NCBI RefSeq assembly: GCF_009866655.1 | Contig: NZ_CP047420.1 | Location: 1 to 64,000, forward strand | Length of the DNA stretch: 64,000 nt | Direction of reading: 5' to 3' | From: Rathayibacter sp. VKM Ac-2804 | Lineage (GTDB): Bacteria; Actinomycetota; Actinomycetes; Actinomycetales; Microbacteriaceae | Notes under the pieces: generated by a model | Told to the model about the DNA's origin: nothing | The model's input: only the letters and a program-made list of their open reading frames with translations | The model's database searches: none | In this document: positions 14,870-22,974 of the stretch, one piece after another | How the letters are laid out: each line of letters begins with the position of its first letter | Position numbering within the stretch: the stretch's first letter is position 1 | Position numbers and translations under genes: made by a program

Positions 14870-16285
14870 TCACGCCACGGCGAGCGCCTCCACCGGCGAC
14901 ACCCGGGTCGCGCGGCGGGCCGGCAGCAGCGCCGAGACCGCGGTGAGGACGATGCTCACCGCGAGGACGGCGATCAGGATCCCGACCGGGATCGTCGGCG
15001 GCACCAGGCCGATGCCGGGCAGCGAGCCGAAGATCGCGACCGCGCCGGCCCAGCCGTAGAAGGCGCCGAGCACGAGGCCGAGGACCGCCGCGGCGATCAC
15101 CATCTGGGCGGCCTCGACGACGACCATCCAGCGCACCTGGACGCCCGTGAAGCCGAGCGCCCGGAGCAGACCCAGCTCGCGGCGGCGCTGCAGGACGCTC
15201 AGCGAGAGCGTGTTGACCATGCCGACGGCCGCGAGCAGCACCGAGAAGCCGAGCAGCACGCTCATGATCGCCGTGCTGACCGAGACGAACTGGTCGAGCG
15301 CCGCGAAGATCTCCGGGCTCATCTCGCTCGAGGCGCGCATGATCGAGGCGAAGGTCGCGGCGGCGACCGCGAACATCGTGACGAGCGTCACTCCGATCAC
15401 GAGGCCGATGACGGCGCGCGCGCTCCTGGCCGGGTTGCGGGTGGCGTTCGCCGAGGCGAGGCGGGCGACGGGACCGCCGCCGAAGGCCCGGCCGACCAGC
15501 GCGATCAGGGGCGGGAGCAGCACCGGCGCGCCGAGGACGACGCCGGTGAAGGAGAGCATGCCGCCGGCCAGCCCGATCAGGACGCCGAACGGGCTGACCA
15601 GCCCGACCACGACGCCGATCACCAGGAGCAGGACGCCGACCACGAGGAGGACGACCGCCAGGACGTTCCGGCCCGTGCGCCCGCGGAGCTCGTCGTAGCG
15701 GGGCTCCGCGGCGGACCCGGCGGCCTGGGACGGCGCCACCGAGAGCACCCGGCGGGAGCCGGCCCAGGAGGCGACGACGGTCGACGCGATCACGGCGAGG
15801 GCCGGCAGCAGCAGACCGGGCGAGGCCAGCGGCACGGCGATGCGCGTGAAGGTCCCGGTGCTGAAGGCGATCTCGGCGCCCACGGCCACCAGGACGACGG
15901 CGGCGACGAGGCCGAGGGCCGCGCCGATCAGTCCCTGCACGAGACCGGTCCGCACCACCTCGGCGCGGAGCGAGCGGCCGGAGGCGCCCAGCAGGCGCAG
16001 CAGGGCGATCTCGCGGGTGCGGCCCGCGATCACCGTCGACACCGCGTTCGAGGTGACGATCGCGCCGACGAAGACGGCGATGCCGAAGAAGACGCCGCCG
16101 ACCACGCCCAGCGTCGTCGCGGCCTGGGCGATGCCGTCGAGACCAGCGGCGTCGAACGCCGCCACGAGGTCGGCGATGACCATCACCAGGACGCCGCCGA
16201 ACGCTGCGGAGAGCGCGGCGACGGTGATGATCGCGCCGCCGCCCTGGCCCGAGGCGGCGCGCAGGCCGGTGCGGGTGGCGCTCAC
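14870..16285 (-). CDS. FtsX-like ABC transporter permease
   Basis: 471 residues from a GTG overlapping the ATPase stop (GTGA). About ten membrane helices. Two FtsX cores are visible: SNAVSTVIAGRTREIALLRL with LLGASGRSLRAEVVRTGL, and GMVNTLSLSVLQRRRELGLL with RALGFTGVQVRWMVVVEAAQ, the cytoplasmic coupling helices. The protein is much shorter than the ~840-residue two-domain actinobacterial permeases because the large extracellular domains are missing; I see no sign of frameshift. With the upstream ATPase it forms a LolD/MacB-like type VII ABC system that acts mechanically on lipids, peptides or wall enzymes. Substrate unknown. Confidence 0.88.
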   Translation of the reverse strand: MSATRTGLRAASGQGGGAIITVAALSAAFGGVLVMVIADLVAAFDAAGLDGIAQAATTLGVVGGVFFGIAVFVGAIVTSNAVSTVIAGRTREIALLRLLGASGRSLRAEVVRTGLVQGLIGAALGLVAAVVLVAVGAEIAFSTGTFTRIAVPLASPGLLLPALAVIASTVVASWAGSRRVLSVAPSQAAGSAAEPRYDELRGRTGRNVLAVVLLVVGVLLLVIGVVVGLVSPFGVLIGLAGGMLSFTGVVLGAPVLLPPLIALVGRAFGGGPVARLASANATRNPARSARAVIGLVIGVTLVTMFAVAAATFASIMRASSEMSPEIFAALDQFVSVSTAIMSVLLGFSVLLAAVGMVNTLSLSVLQRRRELGLLRALGFTGVQVRWMVVVEAAQMVIAAAVLGLVLGAFYGWAGAVAIFGSLPGIGLVPPTIPVGILIAVLAVSIVLTAVSALLPARRATRVSPVEALAVA

Positions 16286-17034
16286 GACGCCCCCTCCATC
16301 GAGAGCATCGCGCGCGAGATCTCCTCGGCGCTCATCCCGCGGCGGTCGTCGACGACGGCCCCGTCGCGGAGGAAGACGATGCGGTCGGCGAAGGCCGCCG
16401 CGATCGGGTCGTGGGTGACCATCGCGATCGACTGGCCGTACTCGCGGGTCGAGGCGCGGAGGAGGCTGAGCACTTCGCGGCCGGTGCGCGAGTCGAGGTT
16501 GCCCGTCGGCTCGTCGGCGAAGATCAGCTGCGGGCGGGTGGCCAGCGCGCGGGCGATCGCGACGCGCTGCTGCTGGCCGCCGGAGAGCTCGTGCGGGCGG
16601 TGGGTGAGGCGCTCGCGGAGCCCGAGCGACTCGATCAGGCGGGCGATCCACTCCTCCTCCTCGGCCGTCACGCGGCGGCCGTCGAGCTCGAACGGGAGGC
16701 GGATGTTGCCCCGCACGTCGAGCGTGGGCACGAGGTTGAAGGCCTGGAAGACGAAGCCGACGCTGCGCCGGCGGAGGACGGTGAGCTCGGCGTCGCCCAT
16801 CGCGGTGATCTCGACGTCGCCGAGGAAGACGCGGCCGGCCGAGGCGGTGTCGAGGCCGGCCAGGACGTGCATCAGCGTCGACTTGCCGGAGCCGCTGGGG
16901 CCCATCACCGCGGTGAACTCGCCGCGCTCGATCGAGAGGGTGACGTCGTCGAGGGCGACGACGGGCGGCGTGCTGCCGTAGAGCTTGCGCACGCCCTCGA
17001 CGCGCGCCACGACGGAGGAGGTCTGGTTCTGCAT
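16282..17034 (-). CDS. ABC transporter ATP-binding protein (LolD/MacB type)
   Basis: 250 residues. Walker A GPSGSGKST (about residue 46), Q-loop FVFQAFNLVP, signature LSGGQQQRVAIARAL, Walker B LIFADEPTGNLD, switch His in MVTHD. NLDSRTG after Walker B is diagnostic of the MacB/LolD/FtsE-type ATPases that pair with FtsX-like permeases, and such a permease follows at once with a GTGA overlap. The start ATG at 17034 lies 7 nt after TAGCGT, so the two-gene operon is probably leaderless. No regulator or two-component pair adjacent, unlike bacitracin-type modules. Confidence 0.93.
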   Translation of the reverse strand: MQNQTSSVVARVEGVRKLYGSTPPVVALDDVTLSIERGEFTAVMGPSGSGKSTLMHVLAGLDTASAGRVFLGDVEITAMGDAELTVLRRRSVGFVFQAFNLVPTLDVRGNIRLPFELDGRRVTAEEEEWIARLIESLGLRERLTHRPHELSGGQQQRVAIARALATRPQLIFADEPTGNLDSRTGREVLSLLRASTREYGQSIAMVTHDPIAAAFADRIVFLRDGAVVDDRRGMSAEEISRAMLSMEGAS

Positions 17035-17041
17035 GCCTCCG

Positions 17042-17047
17042 ACGCTA
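17042..17047 (-). promoter_or_regulatory. -10 box TAGCGT, leaderless start
   Basis: TAGCGT on the minus strand, 7 nt before the ATG of the ABC ATPase gene. Confidence 0.6.
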
Positions 17048-17130
17048 CGGAGCGGGGTCCGTCGCGGTCGTCGCCCCGGGTGGCCCCCGCCGTCATCCTG
17101 CCGGGGGACCCGCCCTGGTCCCTCCGACCC

Positions 17131-17193
17131 CCGCGAGATGCCAGTTCGGTACGGCTTCCACGGCGTGTCGCGTACTCAAGTGGCATCTCGCGG
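17131..17193. repeat. Family A palindrome, copy 3 (diverged)
   Basis: Plus orientation (loop box GGCGTGTCGCGT intact). The left arm has drifted (GATGCCAGTTCGGTACG) so several pairs near the loop are lost, while the outer 14 bases still pair. It lies between two minus-strand genes, past the 3' end of the 198-residue membrane protein gene. Confidence 0.85.
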
Positions 17194-17223
17194 CGGGGAT
17201 CAGCACGTGCGTCAGGGCAGGGA

Positions 17224-17820
17224 TCAGCGGAGGCCGGCTCGGCGGAGGGTGAGGGCGGAGAGGGCGGCGGTCGCAGCGGGGTCGCCGGCGCGCCAGGCGG
17301 GGACGGCCTGCGGGTGGGCGGCGAGGATCTCGCGCGGGGCCGCCTCGGTGAGGGCGCGGAGGGCCAGCAGCTCGGAGCCGCCGGGGGTCGCGCCGAGCGC
17401 GCGCAGCTCGGCGGTGCGGCGGGCGAAGCGCAGGCGCGGGCGGAGCCAGACCACGGCGAGCAGGAGCAGCGGCAGGCCGGCGATCGCGAGGCCGGCCACG
17501 ATCGCCAGCGCGCTCGCGAGCTGCTGCTGGTCGCGCCCGGCCGCGGCGAGCACCGCTCCGGCGCCGCTGGCCTCGTCGAACGGCGCGCGCACGGCGTCGC
17601 CGAGCAGCGGGATGCCGCCGAGCGTCGAGCCGGCGTCGCTCATGGTCGACCCGAAGCCGCTGCCGGCGCTCTCGAGGCGGCGGCCGATCTCGGCGAGGCC
17701 CGCGATCAGCGAGCCGACGGCGATCCCGGCCGCGATCGCGATCACCGCGACGGCGAGCGCGAGGGCGTCGGCCGTGATCTGCCGGGCGCGGACGGCGGGG
17801 AGGTCGGCGTAGATCTGCAC
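17224..17820 (-). CDS. Hypothetical two-helix membrane protein
   Basis: 198 residues from a GTG. Residues 18-42 (DALALAVAVIAIAAGIAVGS, then LIAGL) and 103-125 (ALAIVAGLAIAGLPLLLLAV) are membrane helices with an extracellular loop of ~60 residues between them. The segment after helix 2 (RPRLRFARRTAELRALGATP) is basic, so the C-terminal ~70 residues should be cytoplasmic; they read as a small helical domain with ALRALTEAAPREIL. The layout is common in actinobacterial proteins of unknown function. GATGAT ends 6 nt before the GTG. The gene ends 83 bp before purA begins its own 3' side; no operon is evident. Confidence 0.7.
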   Translation of the reverse strand: MQIYADLPAVRARQITADALALAVAVIAIAAGIAVGSLIAGLAEIGRRLESAGSGFGSTMSDAGSTLGGIPLLGDAVRAPFDEASGAGAVLAAAGRDQQQLASALAIVAGLAIAGLPLLLLAVVWLRPRLRFARRTAELRALGATPGGSELLALRALTEAAPREILAAHPQAVPAWRAGDPAATAALSALTLRRAGLR

Positions 17821-17903
17821 CAGCCGATCATCCCCCGCCCGCGGCCCTCCCGCGCGTCACTGCCGGAGCGGACGGGTCTCGAAGTGGGTCGGTCCCGAGC
17901 GCC

Positions 17904-19190
17904 TCAGTCGAGGAGGTCGTGCAGGACGACGACCTGCTCGCGCTCCGGCCCGACGCCGATCGCGGAGAAGCGGGCGCCGCTCATCGCCTCGAGGGCGCGG
18001 ACGTAGTCCTGCGCGGCCTGCGGCAGGTCGGCGAACTCGCGGCAGCCCGTGATGTCCTCCTGCCAGCCGGGGAACTCCTCGTAGATCGGCTTCGCGTGGT
18101 GGAAGTCGCTCTGCGAGACGGGGACCTCGTCGTGGCGCACGCCGTCGACCTCGTAGGCGACGCAGACCGGGATGGTCTCCAGGCCCGAGAGCACGTCGAG
18201 CTTGGTCAGCACGAAGTCGGTGACGCCGTTGATCCGCGCGGAGTAGCGGGCGATCGGGGCGTCGTACCAGCCGCAGCGGCGCGGGCGGCCGGTGGTGGTG
18301 CCGAACTCGAAGCCCTGCTTGCGCAGGTACTCGCCCCACTCGTCGAACAGCTCGGTCGGGAACGGGCCGGCGCCGACTCGGGTCGTGTACGCCTTGATGA
18401 CCGCGATGACGCGCTCGATGCGGTTGGGCGCCACTCCTGAGCCGGTGGCCGCGCCGCCCGAGGTCGCGTTGGAGGAGGTGACGAACGGGTAGGTGCCGTG
18501 GTCGACGTCGAGCATCGTGGCCTGGCCGGCCTCGAAGAGCACGGTCTTGCCGGCGTCGAGCGCCCGGGCGAGCACCAGCGAGGTGTCCGCGACCATCGGG
18601 CGCAGGCGCTCCGTGTACTGCAGCAGGTCCTCCATGACCTGCTCGACCAGGATCGCGCGGCGGTTGTACACCTTCACCAGCAGGTGGTTCTTCTGGTCGA
18701 GGGCGCCCTCGATCTTCTGCCGGAGGATGTTCTCGTCGAAGAGGTCCTGGATCCGGATGCCGACGCGGTTGATCTTGTCGGCGTAGGCCGGGCCGATGCC
18801 GCGGCCGGTGGTGCCGATCTGGCGCTTGCCGAGGAAGCGCTCCGTCACCTTGTCGAGGGTGCGGTGGTAGCTGGTGATCACGTGCGCGTTGGCGCTGACG
18901 AGCAGCTTCGAGACGTCGACGCCGCGGGCGCTCAGCGCCTCGAGCTCGTGGAAGAGCACCTCGATGTCGACGACGACGCCGTTCGCGATGACGGGCACGA
19001 CGCCCGGCGTCAGGATGCCCGAGGGCAGCAGGTGCAGGGCGTACTTCTCGTCGCCGACGACGACGGTGTGGCCGGCGTTGTTGCCGCCGTTGAACTTGAC
19101 GACGTAGTCGACGCGGCTGCCGAGCAGGTCGGTCGCGCGTCCCTTGCCCTCGTCGCCCCACTGGGCGCCGGTGATGACGATTGCTGGCAT
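17904..19190 (-). CDS. purA: Adenylosuccinate synthetase
   Basis: 428 residues, full length. GTP-dependent joining of IMP and aspartate to give adenylosuccinate in AMP synthesis. Motifs: [14 protein letters not shown] with the P-loop-like [17 protein letters not shown] (catalytic His), [44 protein letters not shown] (IMP/GTP loop) and [16 protein letters not shown] (guanine site TKLD). The usual EGxQ segment before the HGTYP motif reads [10 protein letters not shown] here; the Gln is kept. The start has AAGGA 8 nt upstream. A ~140-bp region plus REPIN-like repeats separates it from the island upstream. Confidence 0.97.
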   Translation of the reverse strand: MPAIVITGAQWGDEGKGRATDLLGSRVDYVVKFNGGNNAGHTVVVGDEKYALHLLPSGILTPGVVPVIANGVVVDIEVLFHELEALSARGVDVSKLLVSANAHVITSYHRTLDKVTERFLGKRQIGTTGRGIGPAYADKINRVGIRIQDLFDENILRQKIEGALDQKNHLLVKVYNRRAILVEQVMEDLLQYTERLRPMVADTSLVLARALDAGKTVLFEAGQATMLDVDHGTYPFVTSSNATSGGAATGSGVAPNRIERVIAVIKAYTTRVGAGPFPTELFDEWGEYLRKQGFEFGTTTGRPRRCGWYDAPIARYSARINGVTDFVLTKLDVLSGLETIPVCVAYEVDGVRHDEVPVSQSDFHHAKPIYEEFPGWQEDITGCREFADLPQAAQDYVRALEAMSGARFSAIGVGPEREQVVVLHDLLD

Positions 19191-19332
19191 GGCGTGTCCT
19201 TCGCTGTGCGAAACGGCAGTACCCGGAGACGCCGGGTGCGGGGCCGGCCGTGCGACGGAGGAGTCGCGACAGGGCGACCAGCCCGAGCCAGTTTACGGGA
19301 GGGCCGCCGCCACTCCCCCGATCACACCCGTC

Positions 19333-19938
19333 TCACTCGGACGCGGCGGAGGCCCTTCCTGCTGGTCGAGCAGCCCCGCAGGGGCGTATCGAGCGGCGAA
19401 GCCGCTTCGCGTCTTGGTGATGAGGGAGAGGACGCGGCTGCGCCGCACCATGCTGGTCGAGTAGCCCCGCAGGGGCGTATCGAGACCCGCCCTCATCAGC
19501 AGGGCGGATCTGCAGACTCGTCCTTCTGACGCTGGTGGATCTCGATACGCCTGCTCCGCGGGCTACTCGATCAGCATGGACGTCCCGACACCGACAAGGT
19601 GATCTGCCTCCGAGCACGAAGACCCTTCCGAGCACCCGCAGCCTCCGCTCCGCGCCGAGAATCGGATCGCGGACGAGCCCGCGCCGGCGACGGACCGCCC
19701 ACACCACCGGCTCGGCGACCGACGCTTCAGGGACGTCGTCGCGAAGGAGGCAGAACGCCGTGCGGTGCACTCCGGAGATCGCCGCGACGTGCATCGACCG
19801 ACTCGCCGACGCGACGACGGCGGCCGACAGTCCGCCTCCGCTGAGGGAGGCCACCCGCAGCAGCCGCCCGTCCCGCTCCACCGCGACGAGGCGACCCTCG
19901 CGCGCCAGCAGCGTTCCGAGCCGAGTCACCGAGTCCAT
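19333..19938 (-). CDS. Uncertain hypothetical protein, frame runs into a REPIN
   Basis: Open frame of 201 codons from an ATG at 19938. Residues 1-~115 look protein-like (LGTLLAREGRLVAVERDGRL, then HVAAISGVHRTAFCLLRDDV and VVWAVRRRRGLVRDPILGAE). From about residue 120 the frame passes straight through the REPIN-like element at 19449-19578 and then repeat debris. Either the gene lost its real 3' end when the element arrived, or this is an old remnant. It starts 28 bp after the stop of the decayed gene upstream. No family recognised; reality as a working gene is doubtful. Confidence 0.3.
   Translation of the reverse strand: MDSVTRLGTLLAREGRLVAVERDGRLLRVASLSGGGLSAAVVASASRSMHVAAISGVHRTAFCLLRDDVPEASVAEPVVWAVRRRRGLVRDPILGAERRLRVLGRVFVLGGRSPCRCRDVHADRVARGAGVSRSTSVRRTSLQIRPADEGGSRYAPAGLLDQHGAAQPRPLPHHQDAKRLRRSIRPCGAARPAGRASAASE
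19359..19393 (+). repeat. Family B single arm, GCAG variant
   Basis: CTGCTGGTCGA, then GCAG instead of GTAG, stem GCCCC/GGGGC (loop GCA) and TATCGAG. Single arm without a partner. Confidence 0.8.
19449..19578. repeat. Family B REPIN-like element, long form
   Basis: Left stem GCCCC/GGGGC with GGTC/GACC; right stem GCCCGC/GCAGGC (one mismatch) with GATC/GATC. The ~50-bp spacer (CATCAGCAG..CTGCAGACTCG..CTTCTGACGCTGGTG) is nearly the same as in the element at 42895-43023, so these two are close relatives. Confidence 0.9.
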
Positions 19939-19966
19939 GGGTCAGCCGTGCCTTCGCGATCGTCGG

Positions 19967-20388
19967 TCAGCCGAACGTCGAGAGCACGACGCACCGGCCG
20001 AGCCCGCGTCGCTCTCTCACGCCCGGCCTCGCGAGCTCGTAGACCAGCGGCAGCCCCTCCTCGGTCTCGACCCAGGATCCGATCGTGACGTCCGCCACCC
20101 GGAGGCCGACCAGGCGGAACCGCCTGCGATCGAGATCGCCGAGGATGTCGAGAACCCGACCCGTCGACTTCTCGTCGAAGGAGATCTCTCAATAGTCGTC
20201 CTGGTCCCAGATCTGACAGAGACTCCGATGTCGCCGTGGGACCCAGCAGAGTTCTCCACTCTGAACGGAGACCGCCTCGTGAACCGAAGACGCGAGAAGG
20301 TGTCTCGGCGATTTCCGGAGTTCGAACAGGTCCGCCATCGCCGCCCTCAGAAATCCATATCTTCATAATCGGGAAAGGCTTGATTCAC
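19967..20388 (-). pseudogene. Decayed gene in toxin-associated island (stop plus frameshift)
   Basis: Reading the minus strand, GTG at 20388 gives VNQAFPDYEDMDF then a TGA. One base insertion would continue it as RAAMADLFELRKSPRHLLAS in the frame starting at 20338. That frame runs on with an internal TGA at 20189-20191 and then ISFDEKSTGRVLDILGDLDR, RLVGLRVADVTIGSWVETEE and GLPLVYELARPG, ending in STFG and TGA at 19967. The sequence is plainly protein-like on both sides of the stop. It follows the 178-residue gene by 8 bp, so it was probably a third small gene behind the toxin. No family recognised. Confidence 0.6.
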
Positions 20389-20396
20389 ATGCGCAC

Positions 20397-20933
20397 TTAC
20401 GGCCGGATGGCATTGGACAGAGATTCCAACCCAATACGGTCAGCCCAGACGTAGACCGCGTCCCACGAGAGATCACGCACCTCGACTCGAGGACCACTTT
20501 CACGGATAATAACCAAACAGAGGTAGGGCACCTCGAACAGCGCCTCCAACATGTGGACGATTTCAGCGGTCGGCTCATTCCATCCTCGCACCAGGCGGTC
20601 ACTTCTTGCAGTTTCGAGTGGGTGATCTGGACGCAGTCCCAAGCGCTCAAGCATGTTTCGATGGGACCGAGGGTATTCGGAAACCATAAGAGATCCACCG
20701 CCGACCGCAGCCCATCGCGATACCGCCCGCCAGCTCCGACGCAAAGCTTCAATCTGATCGTGGTCGGAGAGCAGCGACCACTCACCCGGCAGGTCTCGCT
20801 CTTCGACATCGAAGCGAAACCTGCCTTCGGCAGGGACGGGTACCGAAAAAGCAGGATGCACAAAATAGCATGTCTTGCGCGACCGCTCTGCTGTCAAAGC
20901 TTCTTCCCTCGCCAAACGTAGTAAGTGCGACAT
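20397..20933 (-). CDS. Hypothetical protein in toxin island (possible immunity)
   Basis: 178 residues: MSHLLRLAREEALTAERSRK, VPAEGRFRFDVEERDLPGEW, DHDQIEALRRSWRAVSRWAA, and MVSEYPRSHRNMLERLGLRP. Soluble, slightly acidic, mixed helix and strand, no signal peptide. Base composition is more AT-rich than the flanking genes. It is one of a row of small genes reading away from the broken WapA/RHS-type toxin, the position where immunity or orphan immunity genes sit. That role is inference from place only. An overlapping TTG frame at 20782-21015 exists but I do not favour it. Confidence 0.6.
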   Translation of the reverse strand: MSHLLRLAREEALTAERSRKTCYFVHPAFSVPVPAEGRFRFDVEERDLPGEWSLLSDHDQIEALRRSWRAVSRWAAVGGGSLMVSEYPRSHRNMLERLGLRPDHPLETARSDRLVRGWNEPTAEIVHMLEALFEVPYLCLVIIRESGPRVEVRDLSWDAVYVWADRIGLESLSNAIRP

Positions 20934-21011
20934 CTTCGTATTGATCGCCGATCAGACCAAAATAGACCGGACGTCGCTTCGACTGAATTTGCCCCGCGCG
21001 CGCTAATCCGC

Positions 21012-21527
21012 TCAACGTCGGGGCGTTGATGCGTCAGTGCTGCCCGCCTCACCGGATGCCACCAGATCTAAAGCCTTATCGAACGCCCGGCCTTTCATCA
21101 AGAAACGCATCTGCCATTCGTCTCGAAGAGACTCGAGAATTTCGAGCGACATATCGTTCAGCACCGCGCGTTGCGACTGTTTGGTCATTGGGATAGTCAG
21201 TTGCCAGCCGTTGCTCGTCTTACTTAGGATAGCTAGCGTCTGACCATGAGGGCCGCTCTCGATGACCGCGATCGCCCTCCTTCCTCTTGGCAGGTCGATC
21301 GGAACAGATTTGCGACCTCTCCCGCGAAAAGAATTCCAGTCATAGGTCACTTCACCACGGGCGAGGTACGCGCGGGCGATCACGGTAAATATGGCCACAG
21401 CTGCGAAGATCGACAATTCGATCCAAGCATGGGCTGCCACCAAAAGCCCGAAGATTGGGACGGATACCAGCGCCGGAAAAAGCAAGCCCTTAACGCCACC
21501 TCCGGTCCGACCCTCACGCGACATCAT
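21012..21527 (-). CDS. Two-helix membrane protein abutting toxin tail (candidate immunity)
   Basis: 171 residues. Two membrane helices near residues 13-50 (GLLFPALVSVPIFGLLVAAH and IELSIFAAVAIFTVIARAYL), then a soluble domain of ~115 residues (EVTYDWNSFRGRGRKSVPID, RAIAVIESGPHGQTLAILSK, EILESLRDEWQMRFLMKGRA) that looks like a small PH-like or mixed alpha-beta fold. Its ATG begins at the base right after the stop codon of the toxin-tail fragment, the tight coupling usual for toxin-immunity pairs. Membrane immunity proteins are usual when the toxin acts on the membrane. Function inferred from position. Lower GC than the chromosome. Confidence 0.65.
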   Translation of the reverse strand: MMSREGRTGGGVKGLLFPALVSVPIFGLLVAAHAWIELSIFAAVAIFTVIARAYLARGEVTYDWNSFRGRGRKSVPIDLPRGRRAIAVIESGPHGQTLAILSKTSNGWQLTIPMTKQSQRAVLNDMSLEILESLRDEWQMRFLMKGRAFDKALDLVASGEAGSTDASTPRR

Positions 21528-21797
21528 TCAGCGACGCCCTTTCTTTCGAGTCCAGTACCTCGAGTAATGATCAGAAACGAATCTGAACGAGTCATATGCA
21601 CCATATAACGCCTCGGGCTTGCGGTAGGCCCCGCTCGATCGTGCCATCAAACTGTTATGCGATGCCTTTCTAGCTTTATTGTAAGCTGGCCGATTGGGCT
21701 TCCCGCGAACGAATTTGGGAGATTTCGCGACCTTAGAGATCCGAACGAACCGCGGGCTTCGGCGTCGGCGTTCCTGCTGGTCCCCGACGAGTCCCAC
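21528..21797 (-). pseudogene. C-terminal tail of a polymorphic toxin (fragment)
   Basis: Very basic 89-codon frame; the credible part is the last ~65 residues: KSPKFVRGKPNRPAYNKARK, ASHNSLMARSSGAYRKPEAL, YGAYDSFRFVSDHYSRYWTR and KKGRR, then TGA. It is AT-richer than its surroundings and has no sensible start of its own. It lies in a different frame from, and overlaps the end of, the secreted WapA-like N-terminal remnant. This fits a toxin tip joined to the stub of its carrier by a large deletion. No known toxin family recognised in the tail; the basic, aromatic make-up is common among toxin tips acting on nucleic acid. Confidence 0.5.
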
Positions 21798-22726
21798 AGG
21801 ACAGGAGCCGGCATCGAGAAGATCGTGGAGCCGCTCGCGTCAGCGAAGAGCACGTTCCCGAGCGCATCCCGGCTCGCCGTCAGGCCCGGAGCATCGATCG
21901 CCCAGGTCCACGACGACTCCCCTACGGCGGGCACCCGGTTCAGCCGTAGGTTCTCCTTCACAGCGCCCTCCGTGACGTCGTAGACGAGATCCACGCCGGC
22001 GAGCACCTCGCGGTACTCGAGGTGGCTCTTCGCCTCGCTGTCCGCCCAGGGAGCGAGATCCCGCTCGAGCACGCTCGATGCAGCGCCGCGCAGCGCGAAC
22101 CCGAGCGAATGGTCGTCGTTGGTCAACGAGAGGAGCGGTGCATCGTCGGCGTGCTCGGCGAATTCCGGCTTCAACGGATGGAGGTCCACCTCCGCACCGC
22201 CCCGACCGAGCCAGGCCGCCGGACCGGTCGTCGCCAGCTCGGTCTCGATGGGCCCCCAGGCGCCCGAGCGGTCCTCGATCGAGCTGGGGACGAGCGACAC
22301 CTTCGTCACCTCTGAGCCGTCGCCCCCGTCGTACGTCGTCGAGAACTCATCCCGTTCGAGGACCGTTGCTGTGTCCGGGTCGAAGCCGGACGGGATGCTC
22401 AGGGCACTGGAAGGGGACGGAGCCGCCGTCGCGGGCGGGGACGGCGTGCGCACCGGAGCCACGTCGCCGACGGGGATCTCGCCGTCGGTCGTTCCCAGCG
22501 GCGTCAGCGGTGGAAGCGGCGCCGGCACCGACTCCTCCTGCGGGATCACTCCCGGATCCGCAGTGCCCAGCGCCTGTGCTTCCTTGTGACGGGCGGCATG
22601 CTCGGCGGCGAGGGTCGCCGTCATCGCCGAGGCCGAGCCGGCGTCGATGACGGAGACCGACAGAACGACGCCGAGCACTGCAGCGAGGGCAGGAACCACG
22701 GCCTTCTTCAGACGATGTTGAGCCAT
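21647..22726 (-). pseudogene. WapA/RHS-type secreted toxin, N-terminal remnant
   Basis: 359 codons remain of what is normally a protein of over 1500 residues. Residues 1-~36 are a signal peptide (MAQHRLKKAVVPALAAVLGV, cleavage after SASA). A Pro/Thr linker follows (PPLTPLGTTDGEIP, PATAAPSPSSA). Then the WapA/RHS N-terminal module: GAWGPIETELAT, LEYREVLAGVDLVYDVTEGA, VKENLRLNRVP and SGSTIFSMPAPVLWDSSG, matching the EYxNVxxGVDLxY..xxKENI and F..PAPxMxD patterns of wall-associated RHS proteins. After that point the frame reads about 35 unlike residues and stops; no YD repeats are left. The start has a GGAG site 6 nt upstream. Confidence 0.7.
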
Positions 22727-22804
22727 GGTTTCTCCGAACCTTCGATGAATTCCCCTCAGCTTTAAGGAGCGATGCTCACCTTTGCAGTGAAGGGCCCGTC
22801 TGAA

Positions 22805-22945
22805 GGTCACGGAACGGTCACGGACGGCGAGCCTGAACAGAGGTTCAGATCGACGCGATCCGCCCCGCCCGACCGATAGCCGAGCGATGCTCTCGAACCC
22901 GTAACGGCGCGTTCACACGTGGCGCATAGATTCGAACTCGTTCAC
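22805..22945 (+). promoter_or_regulatory. Candidate PhoP-type control region of the nucleotidase gene
   Basis: GGTCACGGA occurs twice with an 11-bp period (22805-22813, 22816-22824), and GTTCACAC occurs at 22911 and 22940. Direct repeats G(G/T)TCAC at 11-bp steps are the actinobacterial PHO-box form. TAGATT at 22927-22932 is a fair -10 box lying between the two GTTCAC copies. Phosphate control would suit a secreted 5'-nucleotidase, but the match is partial. Confidence 0.4.
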
Positions 22946-22974
22946 ACTCCACCGATCACGCGAACAGGAAACCG

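Noticed and set aside
18440..18500. Changed active-site motif in PurA (FEAGQAT where many have FEGAQGT)
   Set aside because: The Gln and all catalytic residues are kept and mycobacterial enzymes also vary here, so this is lineage variation rather than loss of function.
20782..21015. 77-residue frame from a TTG coupled (TTGA) to the 171-residue membrane protein
   Set aside because: It overlaps the better supported 178-residue gene, its second half is Arg/Cys-rich and unlike protein, and TTG starts are rare here. I could not fully exclude it as a remnant.
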